Below the pieces are notes generated by a model. The model was not told the DNA's origin. It saw only the letters and a program-made list of their open reading frames with translations, and ran no database searches. 64,000 nucleotides of DNA. Source: Carnobacterium inhibens subsp. inhibens DSM 13024. GTDB taxonomy: Bacteria > Bacillota > Bacilli > Lactobacillales > Carnobacteriaceae. How positions within the stretch are numbered: position 1 is the first letter of the stretch; each line of letters begins with the position of its first letter. The position numbers and the translations under genes were made by a program. The stretch is taken from contig NZ_JQIV01000006.1 in NCBI RefSeq assembly GCF_000746825.1, positions 2,470,501 through 2,534,500 of the forward strand, in the 5' to 3' direction. Positions 1 to 9,235 of this stretch are shown here, piece after piece.

Positions 1-186
1 AAAATGGGCTATAAAATACGCGCTTCTCAAACACAAAAAATACCGTATCAATTAGTAGTTGGGGACAGTGAAGTACAAGAACATGCAGTTGCAGTCCGTA
101 AATATGGCGAAAAAAATACTGAAACAGTTAACTTAAGTGAGTATTTAGAAGCTGTTTCAAAAGAAATTAAAAATTTCAGCAAATAA
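1..186 (+). CDS. thrS: Threonyl-tRNA synthetase, C-terminal fragment (cut by window edge)
   Basis: Only the last 61 codons are present; the gene begins before the window. The residues KIRASQTQKIPYQLVVGD followed by VRKYG are the end of the anticodon-binding domain of class II threonyl-tRNA synthetase, which charges tRNA-Thr in the cytoplasm. The ending SK followed by TAA at 184-186 looks like a natural terminus. In many Firmicutes thrS lies just upstream of infC-rpmI-rplT, as here. The infC promoter begins five bases after the stop, so the two units are transcribed separately or with read-through. Confidence 0.93.
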   Translation, partial: KMGYKIRASQTQKIPYQLVVGDSEVQEHAVAVRKYGEKNTETVNLSEYLEAVSKEIKNFSK

Positions 187-190
187 TTTA

Positions 191-219
191 TTGACAGATC
201 CTGTTCAGTAGTGTATGAT
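191..219 (+). promoter_or_regulatory. Promoter of the infC-rpmI-rplT operon
   Basis: TTGACA at 191-196, a 17-base spacer, and TATGAT at 214-219 make a near-consensus vegetative promoter. Transcription would start near 226, leaving a leader of about 175 bases before infC. Confidence 0.75.
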
Positions 220-225
220 TAATGA

Positions 226-370
226 GTTGAGAAAATCAAGCAGAAGCACCCGCTTCTCGCCTAAGTTGACGAAAGTGTCTCTGGGCTAGATATAAACGAT
301 GATAACTTGCATTCGGTGTGAGTTAGAAATTATTTATAGGCGGGTTCATAATGAACTCGTCTATTTTTCT
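226..370 (+). ncRNA. Ribosomal protein L20 leader / infC leader RNA
   Basis: The untranslated stretch between the promoter and infC can fold into a local hairpin (AGAAGC/GCTTCT near 241-257) and further paired segments, and it ends in a terminator-like hairpin. This matches the layout of the Firmicutes infC leader. In Bacillus subtilis, L20 binds that leader and causes early termination, so L20 represses its own operon. The position and hairpins are seen here; L20 binding is inferred from the family. Confidence 0.7.
338..368 (+). terminator. Attenuator hairpin in the infC leader
   Basis: Arms 338-349 and 351-362 pair with G-U wobbles (AGGCGGGTT against AACTCGTCT) and are followed by a short U-rich run. 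The hairpin lies before the infC ribosome binding site, so it is an attenuator rather than an end-of-operon terminator. Confidence 0.7.
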
Positions 371-402
371 GCTGTTCTTTCTCTCAAATCTAATGGAGGT
401 GT

Positions 403-924
403 ATGACCATAGCAAAAGATATGATGGTAAATGACGGCATTCGTGCACGTGAATTACGCGTTATTGGTAGTAACAGCGAACAACTTGGTGTAATTACAAA
501 AAGTGAAGCGTTAAAACTTGCAGAAGAAGCAAACTTAGACTTAGTACTAGTAGCTCCAAAAGCAAAACCGCCTGTAGCACGTATTATGGACCACGGGAAA
601 TTCCGCTTTGAGCAACAGAAAAAAGAACGCGAAGCCCGTAAAAATCAAAAAGTCATCAACGTCAAAGAAGTAAGATTAAGTCCTACTATTGATTTGAATG
701 ATTTCAATACTAAATTACGTAATGCACGTAAGTTCCTTGAAAAAGGAGATAAAGTTAAGGCTTCAATCCGATTTAAAGGTCGTGCCATTACTCATAAAGG
801 TATTGGTAAAGAAGTGTTAGATCGTTTAGCAAAAGAAACAGCTGACATAGCCAGTATCGAATCAGCTGCAAAAATGGATGGTCGAAGCATGTTCTTAATT
901 TTAGCACCAAAGAATGAAAAGTAA
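403..924 (+). CDS. infC: Translation initiation factor IF-3
   Basis: A 173-residue protein, the usual IF-3 length. The N-terminal domain (about 1-85, [27 protein letters not shown]) and C-terminal domain (about 86-173, [12 protein letters not shown]) are both present. IF-3 binds the 30S subunit, keeps it apart from 50S and checks start-codon pairing with initiator tRNA. It starts with ATG preceded by GGAGG at 395-399, and not with the rare ATT used by infC of some enterobacteria. It is first in an operon with rpmI (25 bases on) and rplT, behind the L20 leader. Confidence 0.97.
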   Translation: MTIAKDMMVNDGIRARELRVIGSNSEQLGVITKSEALKLAEEANLDLVLVAPKAKPPVARIMDHGKFRFEQQKKEREARKNQKVINVKEVRLSPTIDLNDFNTKLRNARKFLEKGDKVKASIRFKGRAITHKGIGKEVLDRLAKETADIASIESAAKMDGRSMFLILAPKNEK

Positions 925-949
925 GAGTATTTTGAGGAGGAAATAACAA

Positions 950-1147
950 ATGCCAAAACAAAAAACACACCGTGGTTCAGCAAAACGGTTCAAAAGAACA
1001 GGTAACGGTGGATTAAAACGTCACCATTCTAAAACAAGCCATATGTTTGCAAACAAATCACAAAAACAAAAACGTAAATTACGTAAATCAGCAATGGTAT
1101 CATCAGGCGATATGAAACGTATCCGTCAACAATTAGCTAAATGGTAA
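950..1147 (+). CDS. rpmI: 50S ribosomal protein L35
   Basis: A 65-residue, strongly basic protein starting [20 protein letters not shown], the typical L35 N-terminus. It is a structural protein of the large ribosomal subunit. An ideal GAGGAGG site at 934-940 precedes the ATG. It is the middle gene of infC-rpmI-rplT; the roughly 100 bases between it and rplT hold no gene, only the rplT ribosome binding site at the far end. Confidence 0.97.
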   Translation: MPKQKTHRGSAKRFKRTGNGGLKRHHSKTSHMFANKSQKQKRKLRKSAMVSSGDMKRIRQQLAKW

Positions 1148-1249
1148 TCAGTTACTTTTAGCATCGTTAGTTCATTTCAAAATGAACATCATTCAAATTA
1201 GTCAAAAGAGTTTTCTTGTATAGAGAACATCTTAGAGGAGGAAATTAAT

Positions 1250-1612
1250 ATGCCACGTGTAAAAGGTGGAACGGTTACTCGTAAACGTCGTAAAAAAATA
1301 TTAAAATTATCAAAAGGATACTACGGTTCTAAACATATTTTATTCAAAACAGCTAAGCAACAAGTAATGAAATCTTATACTTATGCTTACAGAGACCGTC
1401 GTCAAAAGAAACGTGATTTCCGTAAATTATGGATCGCTCGTATTAATGCAGCTGCTCGTTTGAACAACATGAGCTACAGCACTTTAATGCATGGTCTTAA
1501 ATTAGCTGGAATTGAAGTTAACCGTAAAATGTTAGCTGATATTGCTGTTACAGATGCTCCTGCATTCACAGCGTTAGCTGAACAAGCTAAAACTGCAATC
1601 AACAACAAATAA
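1250..1612 (+). CDS. rplT: 50S ribosomal protein L20
   Basis: A 120-residue basic protein starting [19 protein letters not shown], full length for L20. L20 binds 23S rRNA early in large-subunit assembly and, in Bacillus, also binds the leader upstream of infC to repress this operon. A GAGGAGG site at 1234-1240 precedes the ATG. The gene is followed after 18 bases by a strong terminator that closes the operon. Confidence 0.97.
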   Translation: MPRVKGGTVTRKRRKKILKLSKGYYGSKHILFKTAKQQVMKSYTYAYRDRRQKKRDFRKLWIARINAAARLNNMSYSTLMHGLKLAGIEVNRKMLADIAVTDAPAFTALAEQAKTAINNK

Positions 1613-1630
1613 TAAATTAAATATTAATAT

Positions 1631-1669
1631 AAAAAGCTCATTCACTTTCACAGTGGATGAGCTTTTTTT
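1631..1669 (+). terminator. Terminator of infC-rpmI-rplT
   Basis: AAAAGCTCATTCACT pairs with AGTGGATGAGCTTTT around a five-base loop, ending in seven T. Confidence 0.92.
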
Positions 1670-1822
1670 GCTCAATTTAATACATTTGTCATAATTTTGC
1701 CATAAACGAAATGATTTGTTTAAATTGATACTGTTTTAGGGGAAACAGGAGATTGATTTGTTGTTTATATGAGTTTAAGATGATAAAAAAATTATTTTAT
1801 TACATTATTTTAATAATTTGTA

Positions 1823-1854
1823 TTGAAATTGTGATAATAAGATGATAATATAAT
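1823..1854 (+). promoter_or_regulatory. Likely promoter of oppA (first copy)
   Basis: TTGAAA at 1823-1828 followed by overlapping -10 candidates, GATAAT (1845-1850, spacer 16) and TATAAT (1849-1854, spacer 20). The rest of 1670-1912 is AT-rich with no gene seen. Confidence 0.5.
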
Positions 1855-1912
1855 TTGAGTAAACTAATACTTAGTTAATGAATATTAGAAGAAAGAAATA
1901 GGGGGAAATAAA

Positions 1913-3595
1913 ATGAATAGAAATAAATTAGTTAGCTTATTAGGTTTAACAGCTACATCAGCACTAGTTTTAGCAGCTTGTGGTGGCGGTAGCGATGGAG
2001 ACACAGCAAGTACTGAAAGTTCAACTGCTGGTTCTTCTTCAGAAGAACAAGTACTTAATATTATTGAAAGTGCTGAATTACCAAACATGGATTCTGCAAA
2101 ATCAACAGATGTAGTAAGTGGTACTGTTTTAAACAATGTAAATGAAGGATTGTATCGTCAGAATCCAGATAATGAATTAGAATTAGCTATGGCTGCAGAA
2201 GAACCTGAAGTTAGTGAAGACGGCTTGACATACACGTTTAAAATTAGAGAAGATGCTGTTTGGTCTAATGGCGACCCTGTTACAGCAGACGATTTTATTT
2301 ATGCTTGGGCTCGTTTAGCAACTCCTGAAACAGCTGCTGAGTACTCATATATGATTGATGGAGTCGTTAAAAATGCTTCTGCGATTTTAACTGGAGAAAT
2401 GGAACCGTCAGAATTAGGCGCTACAGCTGTTGATGATAAAACATTAGAGGTACAATTAGAGAAAGCTGTTCCTTATTTCAAAGATTTATTAACACTTCCT
2501 ATGTTTTTACCGCAAAATGAAGCATTTGTAACAGAACAAGGCGATAAGTACGCAACAAATAGTGATACTGTACTTTATAATGGTCCTTTTGTCTTAGACG
2601 AATGGGATGGAACTGGCTTAAGCTGGGTATTGAATAAAAATGAAGATTACTGGGATAAAGATACTGTAGTGTTAGATACAATTAATGTTGACGTAGTTAA
2701 AGAAACTTCTACTGCAATCAACTTATATGATACAGGAGCAGTTGACCGTATTACGTTATCAGGTGAGTATGTTCAAACAAAACAAGGCGATCCTGAATTG
2801 AAAACTCAACCAACTTCATCTGTCTTTTACTTTAAATTTAATCAAGAACGTAATGGAGAAGAAACGCCTTTAGCTAATGAAAATATTCGTAAAGCAATTG
2901 CAATGTCATTTGACAAACAGGCCTTTGCAGATACAGTTCTTCAAAATGGTTCTATTCCAGCTAACGGTTTAGTTCCAGCTGAATTAGCTTCTGATCCAGC
3001 TTCAGGAGAAGATTTCCGTGAACAAAGCGGTGATCTATTAACTTTTGATGTTGAACAAGCCCAAGAATATTTCAAAAAAGGGTTAGAAGAATTAGGTGTG
3101 GATTCTATTAATTTAGAAATTTTAGGTGACGATACTGAAAATGCTAAAAAATCTTTAGAATTTATGCAAGCACAATTAACAAGTAATCTTCCTGGATTAG
3201 AAATCAGTCTAAGAAATGTACCATTTAAAGTTCGTTTAGATGCTGATACAAAACAAGATTATGATATTGAAATGGCTGGTTGGGGAGCTGACTATGGAGA
3301 CCCAATTAACTTCCTAGAATTATTCCATTCAGAAAATGGAAATAATAAATCTAGCTACTCTAATGCTGATTACGATGCATTAGTTGAAAGTGCTCAAACG
3401 AATGTAACTGATTTAGAAGGTCGTTGGGAAGATATGTTAGAAGCTGAAAAAATCTTGATGGAAACAGGTGGGATTGCACCAATCTATCAACGTGCATATT
3501 CTGTTCTAGAAAAAGATTACCTTAAAGATTACACATCTCACTTAACAGGTGCAGAATACTCATATAAATGGGCTTCAATTGAAGGAAAAGAATAA
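1913..3595 (+). CDS. oppA: Oligopeptide ABC transporter substrate-binding lipoprotein, copy 1
   Basis: A 560-residue binding protein of the SBP_bac_5 family. The signal peptide ends in a lipobox (LVLAAC, cysteine near residue 23), so the mature protein should be anchored in the outer leaflet of the membrane and hand peptides to OppBCDF. The segments YTFKIREDAVWSNGDPVTADD and WGADYGDP are typical of OppA and the pheromone-binding group. A GGGGG site at 1901-1905 precedes the ATG. It is flanked by its own promoter and terminator. A close paralogue follows directly; the permease genes start 8.5 kb downstream. Confidence 0.93.
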   Translation: MNRNKLVSLLGLTATSALVLAACGGGSDGDTASTESSTAGSSSEEQVLNIIESAELPNMDSAKSTDVVSGTVLNNVNEGLYRQNPDNELELAMAAEEPEVSEDGLTYTFKIREDAVWSNGDPVTADDFIYAWARLATPETAAEYSYMIDGVVKNASAILTGEMEPSELGATAVDDKTLEVQLEKAVPYFKDLLTLPMFLPQNEAFVTEQGDKYATNSDTVLYNGPFVLDEWDGTGLSWVLNKNEDYWDKDTVVLDTINVDVVKETSTAINLYDTGAVDRITLSGEYVQTKQGDPELKTQPTSSVFYFKFNQERNGEETPLANENIRKAIAMSFDKQAFADTVLQNGSIPANGLVPAELASDPASGEDFREQSGDLLTFDVEQAQEYFKKGLEELGVDSINLEILGDDTENAKKSLEFMQAQLTSNLPGLEISLRNVPFKVRLDADTKQDYDIEMAGWGADYGDPINFLELFHSENGNNKSSYSNADYDALVESAQTNVTDLEGRWEDMLEAEKILMETGGIAPIYQRAYSVLEKDYLKDYTSHLTGAEYSYKWASIEGKE

Positions 3596-3606
3596 TTTTT
3601 ATAAAC

Positions 3607-3639
3607 AAAAAAGAGCAGATACTTTATCTGCTCTTTTTT
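3607..3639 (+). terminator. Terminator after first oppA
   Basis: AAAAGAGCAGATA pairs with TATCTGCTCTTTT around a three-base loop and runs into T6. Confidence 0.93.
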
Positions 3640-3779
3640 GTGTTTATTATGTGAAAAGCATAATATTCCAATGAGAGTAGTCAGATACTCGTTTCTCTCT
3701 CTTTTAAATGATGATAAAATGAAGAAGTTATGAATATTTTATAATGAAATTTTATTATGATTCATTAGGAGGAAATTAA

Positions 3780-5435
3780 GTGGAAAAGAAAAAATATCTT
3801 CAGTTAATGGGGTTGTCGATTGCTTCTGTTAGCTTACTAGCAGCTTGCGGTGGAGACAAAGAAGAGTCTGCAACTACAACTGGCAACGGAGAACAAGTAT
3901 TAAATTTAATTGAGTCAGCTGAACTACCAACAATGGATTCAGTATTAGCAACTGATGCTGTTAGTTTCAATGTTATGAATAATGTTAATGAAGGGTTATA
4001 CCGTCAAGGACCAGATGGTGAACTTGTACTCGGAATGGCAGCAGAAGAACCGGAAGTCAGCGAAGATGGATTGACTTATACATTTAAAATCAGAGAAGAT
4101 GCTACATGGTCAAATGGAGACCCTGTAACAGCTAATGATTTTGTTTTTGCATGGAGACGCTTAACAACACCTGAAACGGCTGCAGAGTACTCTTATATGA
4201 TTGATGGAGTAGTATTAAACGCAACTGCTGTTTTACAAGGTGAAATGGAACCATCTGAATTAGGAATAACAGCTGTGGATGATAAAACATTAGAAATTCA
4301 ATTAGAAAAAGCTGTTCCTTATTTTGAAAGTTTGACAACATTGTCAATGTTCTTCCCACAAAATGAAGCTTATGTGACAGAACAAGGAGAAGCTTATGCT
4401 TCAGACAGTGATCATGTTCTTTACAACGGACCGTTTGTACTAGATGAATGGGATGGAACTGGCTTAAGCTGGGTAATGAACAAAAATGAAGATTACTGGG
4501 ATGCAGAAACTGTCGAATTAGATGCAGTTAACATCGATGTTATTAAAGAAACGTCAACTGCTTTAAATTTATACGATACCGGTTCAATCGATCGTATGAT
4601 ATTATCTGGTGAGTACGTTCAAACACAACAAGGTAATCCTGACTTAAAAACTCAACCAACATCTACTGTAGCATACCTTAAATTTAACCAAGAACGTGCT
4701 GGAGAACAAACTGCTTTAGCTAATGAAAATATTCGTAAAGCAATTGCAATGGCTTTTGACAAACAAGCTTATGTAGATACTATTCTTCAAAATGGTTCTA
4801 TCCCAGCAAACGGACTTGTTCCAGAATCTTTAGCTGTTGATCCATCGACAGGTGAAGATTACCGTGAACAAAACGGAGACTTACTAAGTTTTGATAAAGT
4901 ACAAGCTCAAGAATATTTTGAAAAAGGATTACAAGAATTGGGAGTAGATTCTTTAACATTAGAAATTTTAAGTGACGATACTGAAAATGCTAAAAAATCA
5001 ATCGAATTTTTACAAGGGCAATTAACACAGAACTTGCCTGGTTTAGAAATTACATTGAGAAATGTACCTTTCAAAGTACGTCTAGATGCTAATAGCAATC
5101 AAGATTATGATATTCAATTAGCATTATGGGGAGCAGACTATGCTGATCCGATTAATTTCTTAGAGTTATTCCAATCAGAAAATGGGAACAATAAATCTGG
5201 ATACAACAATGCTGATTACGATGAACTAATTGAAAGTGCTCAAACGAATGTAACGGATTTAGAATCACGCTGGCAAGATATGCTTGACGCAGAAAAAGTA
5301 TTAATGGATGATGCTGGTATTGCACCAATCTATCAAAGAGCTTACGCAGTTTTAGAAAAGGATTATGTACAAGATTTTACAACTTATTTAGTTGGAGCAG
5401 AATGGTCGCTTAAATGGACTTCTACAACAAAATAA
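3780..5435 (+). CDS. oppA: Oligopeptide ABC transporter substrate-binding lipoprotein, copy 2
   Basis: A 551-residue paralogue of the preceding gene, matching it nearly end to end (for example EWDGTGLSW, NEDYWD, ANENIRKAIAM in both). It starts with GTG, seven bases after AGGAGG (3767-3772). The signal peptide ends with lipobox LLAAC. It differs most just after the lipid anchor and at scattered positions in the ligand-binding lobes, so the two copies may favour different peptides; that is inference. It has its own terminator; a -10-like TATAAT lies near 3740. Confidence 0.92.
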   Translation: MEKKKYLQLMGLSIASVSLLAACGGDKEESATTTGNGEQVLNLIESAELPTMDSVLATDAVSFNVMNNVNEGLYRQGPDGELVLGMAAEEPEVSEDGLTYTFKIREDATWSNGDPVTANDFVFAWRRLTTPETAAEYSYMIDGVVLNATAVLQGEMEPSELGITAVDDKTLEIQLEKAVPYFESLTTLSMFFPQNEAYVTEQGEAYASDSDHVLYNGPFVLDEWDGTGLSWVMNKNEDYWDAETVELDAVNIDVIKETSTALNLYDTGSIDRMILSGEYVQTQQGNPDLKTQPTSTVAYLKFNQERAGEQTALANENIRKAIAMAFDKQAYVDTILQNGSIPANGLVPESLAVDPSTGEDYREQNGDLLSFDKVQAQEYFEKGLQELGVDSLTLEILSDDTENAKKSIEFLQGQLTQNLPGLEITLRNVPFKVRLDANSNQDYDIQLALWGADYADPINFLELFQSENGNNKSGYNNADYDELIESAQTNVTDLESRWQDMLDAEKVLMDDAGIAPIYQRAYAVLEKDYVQDFTTYLVGAEWSLKWTSTTK

Positions 5436-5460
5436 TTTATGTTTAAAATTTAGTATTCCA

Positions 5461-5510
5461 AAAAGAGGGATGGAGCTGAGACATACTTGTCACAGTTTCA
5501 TCCCTCTTTT
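5461..5510 (+). terminator. Terminator after second oppA
   Basis: AAAAGAGGGATG pairs with CATCCCTCTTTT across a 26-base loop. Confidence 0.85.
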
Positions 5511-5623
5511 ATTTATATATTACTAGAAGAATACTTAATTCTCAAAACGGTATATGAAGAAAACTTTTTTTTGAAAAAAACAGTGGTATAATAAAATGAA
5601 TAAATTAAATGGAGGTATATATA

Positions 5624-6709
5624 ATGGAAGAAAAAGAGTTACAGATGTTAAAGGAATTGACCGATGCAAAAGGGATTGCAGGAAATGAAGGTCAAGTAAC
5701 AGATGTTTTTGTGAAATATGCTAAAAGCAATGCTGATTCTATTAGTTATGATGGGTTAGGTAGTGTAATCGCTAAAAGTGTAGGCGATAAAACGGGCCCT
5801 AAAGTGTTATTTGCTGGACACTTAGATGAAGTAGGATTTATGGTAACTAAAATCACTGATGAAGGGTTTCTTAAGTTCCAAACAATTGGCGGCTGGTGGG
5901 CACAAGTCATGTTGGCTCAACAAGTTGAAATTACGACAGCAAAAAATAAAGTTATCCACGGGGTTATTGGATGTAAACCACCACATGTTTTAACGGCAGA
6001 AGTAAGAAATAAAGCCTATGACGTTCAAGAAATGTTTATTGATATCGGAGCCTCTTCAAAAGAAGAAGCAGCAGAATGGGGAGTTAAACCAGGTGATATG
6101 GTAACACCTTATACAGAATTCAGACGTTTAAATGGATCAAAATTCATTTTAGCTAAAGCTTGGGATAACCGTATTGGAACTGCTGTTACTTTAAAGGTAC
6201 TGGAAAACTTAAAGGCTGAAGGCCATCCAAACAAAGCTTTTGCAGTCGGAAATGTACAAGAAGAAGTTGGATTGCGAGGCGCAAAAACAGCCACTCATTT
6301 AGTTGATCCAGATATTGCATTTGCACTTGATACTGGTACAGCAGGAGACACTCCGGGCATGACTGAAAAAGAAGCGGACTCTAAATTAGGAAAAGGTCCT
6401 CAAATCATTATTTTTGATGCTTCTATGGTAGCACATAAGGGATTACGTGATTTTGTCATTAATGTTGCTGAAGAATTAAATATTCCATTTCAATATACTG
6501 TCATAGCAGGTGGTGGTACGGATGCTGGAAGTCAACATGTAAGTAAGAATGGTATTCCAGCTTTAGCTATTACTGTAGCCACACGTTACTTGCATTCACA
6601 TACATCTATAATTCATGAAGATGATTATTTAAATACTGTGAAATTAGTTACTGAAGTTGTTAAACGATTAGACAGTACCACAGTTGAAAAAATCAAATAC
6701 AATAATTAA
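5624..6709 (+). CDS. pepA: Glutamyl aminopeptidase, M42 family
   Basis: A 361-residue metallopeptidase of the M42 (PepA/FrvX) family. Visible metal and catalytic motifs are [37 protein letters not shown] and [13 protein letters not shown]. PepA in lactic acid bacteria removes N-terminal Glu or Asp from peptides in the cytoplasm. An upstream in-frame ATG (5609) overlaps the GGAGGT at 5611-5616, so the start at 5624 is preferred. Its place beside two peptide-binding proteins suits the use of imported peptides. Confidence 0.92.
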   Translation: MEEKELQMLKELTDAKGIAGNEGQVTDVFVKYAKSNADSISYDGLGSVIAKSVGDKTGPKVLFAGHLDEVGFMVTKITDEGFLKFQTIGGWWAQVMLAQQVEITTAKNKVIHGVIGCKPPHVLTAEVRNKAYDVQEMFIDIGASSKEEAAEWGVKPGDMVTPYTEFRRLNGSKFILAKAWDNRIGTAVTLKVLENLKAEGHPNKAFAVGNVQEEVGLRGAKTATHLVDPDIAFALDTGTAGDTPGMTEKEADSKLGKGPQIIIFDASMVAHKGLRDFVINVAEELNIPFQYTVIAGGGTDAGSQHVSKNGIPALAITVATRYLHSHTSIIHEDDYLNTVKLVTEVVKRLDSTTVEKIKYNN

Positions 6710-6729
6710 GAATTAAAGAAGTAATAAAG

Positions 6730-6773
6730 AGCTATATTGTGTAAAGAAAATTTTTTATACAATATGGCTTTTT
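6730..6773 (+). terminator. Terminator after pepA
   Basis: AGCTATATTGT pairs with ACAATATGGCT around a loop of about 20 bases, ending in T5. Confidence 0.7.
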
Positions 6774-6904
6774 AGTTAGCTCATTTATGAAAAAATAATG
6801 AATTTTTGACTAATCTTTTATAGATAAGCTAGAATATCATTCCCTTTTAGTAAAATAACAAGTAAAATGAAAGTAATTGAGTCGATATGAAAGGGGGGAA
6901 ATAG

Positions 6905-8308
6905 ATGAAAAGAGCCAAAAAAAGAATTGCAGTAATTGGTGGAGGTATAACTGGATTAGTTACTGCATATCGAATCAAACAGCAAATCATAAAAGAAAAC
7001 CTACCTTTTGAACTTATTGTATTAGAGTCTTCTTTAAAAGTAGGAGGTAAAATACAAACCATAAAAGTAGGCGAAAATTATTTTGATTTAGGAGCTGAAT
7101 CAATTGATATTCGATATCCCGAAGCAATGGAACTAATCAATGAATTAGGTCTAAGTGATCAGTTAGTTTACAGCAAAGGAAATAAACCGGATATCTTTTT
7201 TTATAATAAGTTACATAGTCTTAACTATCCAACTTATAAAGGTATTCCAGTAAGGAAAATGGATATTTGGAAAAATGATTTGCTAACTTTCCATGGGAAA
7301 ATGGCTAGTTTCAAAGATAATATATTTCCCTTAAAACCCTTAGATAAAGATATTGAAATGAGTACGTACTTGAAAAATAGGTTTGGAGAAGAATTAACGG
7401 AACACATTGTAGAACCTTTTTTCTCAAAAATCTATGCTAGCGATTTAGATGAAATGGGCATCAAATCTTCCAAAGAAGTTATTTATTCACTAGAACAAAA
7501 ATATGGAAGTCTTTCAAAAGGGATTAAACATCATCCAGAATTACTAGATGGATCTGGTAATTATGTTACCTTTAAAAAAGGATTATCTGTTTTAACAGAT
7601 AAACTAATTGAAATTTTGGAACCACATATTCAGACAAGCAAGAAAGTTTTTGAAATTAAAGAAAATCTCGAAGGAACCTACATTATAGATATTAATCGAA
7701 AAGAACAAATGCGTGTTGGTGCTGTGTGTATTGCCACTCCAGTAACCGAGTATTCCAAATTACTAAATAACGAGACCTTCGGACAAGTTTTTGATCAAGT
7801 TGAAACAGCATCAATTGGGTATATCTTATTTAAATTTAAAAAAGATGCTATAAAAAATGAGCCTGAAGGTTTTGGCGTAGTCACTCCTAGAAGAAGTGAT
7901 TCTTTTGTAACTTCCATTGTTATTTTAAATAAAAAGTGGGATTTTCTTAAAGATGAAGAATCTGTTTTTGTTGGTGTAAGTTTTGGTCGAAAAGGAGAGG
8001 ATCTACTCGTCTCTTTAAGTAACAACGAAATAGAAGACTCTATATTAAAAGATTTAGAAATGATACTTGGAATTACTGAAAAACCAATAGATCAAATAGT
8101 AAAACGATGGCCTGATGCTATACCTCAATACACTGTGTCTCAAGAAGGAAAAATCAAAGAAATTATTGAATTATTATCTCTTAATTATCCTGGAATTTAT
8201 ATTTCTGGAATAGGATTAGAAGGTTTTGGTATCAACCAATGTATTGGTCAAGCAAATAAAACAAGTAAGAAAATAGTTGCACACATTAAAAAACAGAATT
8301 GTATTTAA
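6905..8308 (+). CDS. hemY: Protoporphyrinogen/coproporphyrinogen oxidase-like flavoprotein
   Basis: A 467-residue FAD protein. The N-terminal dinucleotide fold is clear (IAVIGGGITGLVTAYRI, then LESSLKVGGKIQT), and the C-terminus GIGLEGFGINQCIGQ closes the FAD site as in HemY/CgoX. In Gram-positive bacteria this enzyme oxidises coproporphyrinogen III to coproporphyrin III in the heme route. No other heme gene is in view, and most Lactobacillales lack the full pathway, so the substrate is uncertain. The start ATG follows a purine-rich GGGGGG site at 6893-6898. The gene stands alone between terminators. Confidence 0.8.
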   Translation: MKRAKKRIAVIGGGITGLVTAYRIKQQIIKENLPFELIVLESSLKVGGKIQTIKVGENYFDLGAESIDIRYPEAMELINELGLSDQLVYSKGNKPDIFFYNKLHSLNYPTYKGIPVRKMDIWKNDLLTFHGKMASFKDNIFPLKPLDKDIEMSTYLKNRFGEELTEHIVEPFFSKIYASDLDEMGIKSSKEVIYSLEQKYGSLSKGIKHHPELLDGSGNYVTFKKGLSVLTDKLIEILEPHIQTSKKVFEIKENLEGTYIIDINRKEQMRVGAVCIATPVTEYSKLLNNETFGQVFDQVETASIGYILFKFKKDAIKNEPEGFGVVTPRRSDSFVTSIVILNKKWDFLKDEESVFVGVSFGRKGEDLLVSLSNNEIEDSILKDLEMILGITEKPIDQIVKRWPDAIPQYTVSQEGKIKEIIELLSLNYPGIYISGIGLEGFGINQCIGQANKTSKKIVAHIKKQNCI

Positions 8309-8336
8309 TGTAAAGCAAGATAGTTTACAACAAAAT

Positions 8337-8373
8337 AAAAAGACTCTTTTTAGAAGTAAAAAGGTCTTTTTTA
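8337..8373 (+). terminator. Terminator after hemY-like gene
   Basis: AAAAAGAC pairs with GGTCTTTTT across an AT-rich inner stem, ending in T6. Confidence 0.75.
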
Positions 8374-8441
8374 TTTTAAACTTCCTAATCTTGGTGTAAG
8401 GTATGATAGAGAATAGATTGAAAAGAGAGGGGAGTAAAAAA

Positions 8442-9188
8442 ATGAAATTGACAATATTGGGCTTTTGGGGTGGATACCCTACCAAAAACTCCGGTACAAG
8501 TTCTTATTTGTTAGAAGCTGACAATTTTCAATTATTGATTGATGTAGGAAGTGCTTCGTTAATTGCTCTAGAAAACCATGCAGATTTATTAAAGTTAGAT
8601 GCAGTTCTTTTGTCTCATTATCATTATGACCATATAGCTGATTTAGGAGTTTTACAATTTACACGGCAGTTAAAACGTACAAAAAATGATTTAGAAAGAG
8701 CTCCTTTACTTCCAATATATGGACACCAAGGAGACAGTGAGAATTTTAATCGATTAACTATGGATCTCGTGAGTGAAGGAATTGCCTATCAAGAAGCTGA
8801 GACATTATATATTGGCCCATTTGAAATACAATTTATGAAAACTTTACATCCTGTAGAATGTTATGCAATGAGAATTGTTGAAACAAAAACTGGTAAAACA
8901 CTTATTTATACAGCTGATTCCGGTTATTTACCTGGATTTATTCCCTTTAGTAAAGATGCAGATGTATTACTGGCCGATACAAATTTTTTCAACGGCATGG
9001 AAAATCATCGCGTGCATATGACAGCATCTGAAGTAGGCAAAATTGCAAAAGAAGCAGGTATAAAAAAACTTATTTTAACTCACTTGCCTCAAGAAGGGGA
9101 TTTAGAACTATTAGAAGCTCAAGCAATTAATGAAACTCCAGAAACGGAAGTTATACTTGCTGAAAAAGATTTGATAATAGAAATTTAA
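8442..9188 (+). CDS. Metallo-beta-lactamase fold hydrolase (YhfI-like)
   Basis: A 248-residue metallo-hydrolase. The signature SHYHYDHIADLG (metal-binding HxHxDH) and later LHPVECYAMRI, YTADSGYLPG and ILTHLP match the RNase Z-like branch and Bacillus YhfI. Its substrate is not known. An ATG at 8403 is in frame, but GAGAGGGGAG at 8425-8434 points to the start at 8442. In Bacillus subtilis yhfI also neighbours the lipoate ligase lplJ, as here, so the pair is an old neighbourhood of unknown meaning. Confidence 0.85.
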   Translation: MKLTILGFWGGYPTKNSGTSSYLLEADNFQLLIDVGSASLIALENHADLLKLDAVLLSHYHYDHIADLGVLQFTRQLKRTKNDLERAPLLPIYGHQGDSENFNRLTMDLVSEGIAYQEAETLYIGPFEIQFMKTLHPVECYAMRIVETKTGKTLIYTADSGYLPGFIPFSKDADVLLADTNFFNGMENHRVHMTASEVGKIAKEAGIKKLILTHLPQEGDLELLEAQAINETPETEVILAEKDLIIEI

Positions 9189-9235
9189 ATTTCTGTGCTA
9201 GAATACTGCTAAAAAAGTGAAATGAGGAAAGCCAA

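Noticed and set aside
403-405. Use of the rare ATT start for infC
   Set aside because: A normal ATG with a good binding site is present.
1913-5435. Insertion-sequence-driven duplication of oppA
   Set aside because: No transposase or terminal inverted repeats flank the copies; the divergence between them is too large for a recent event.
5609-5623. Upstream ATG for pepA
   Set aside because: It overlaps the GGAGGT that serves the next in-frame ATG.
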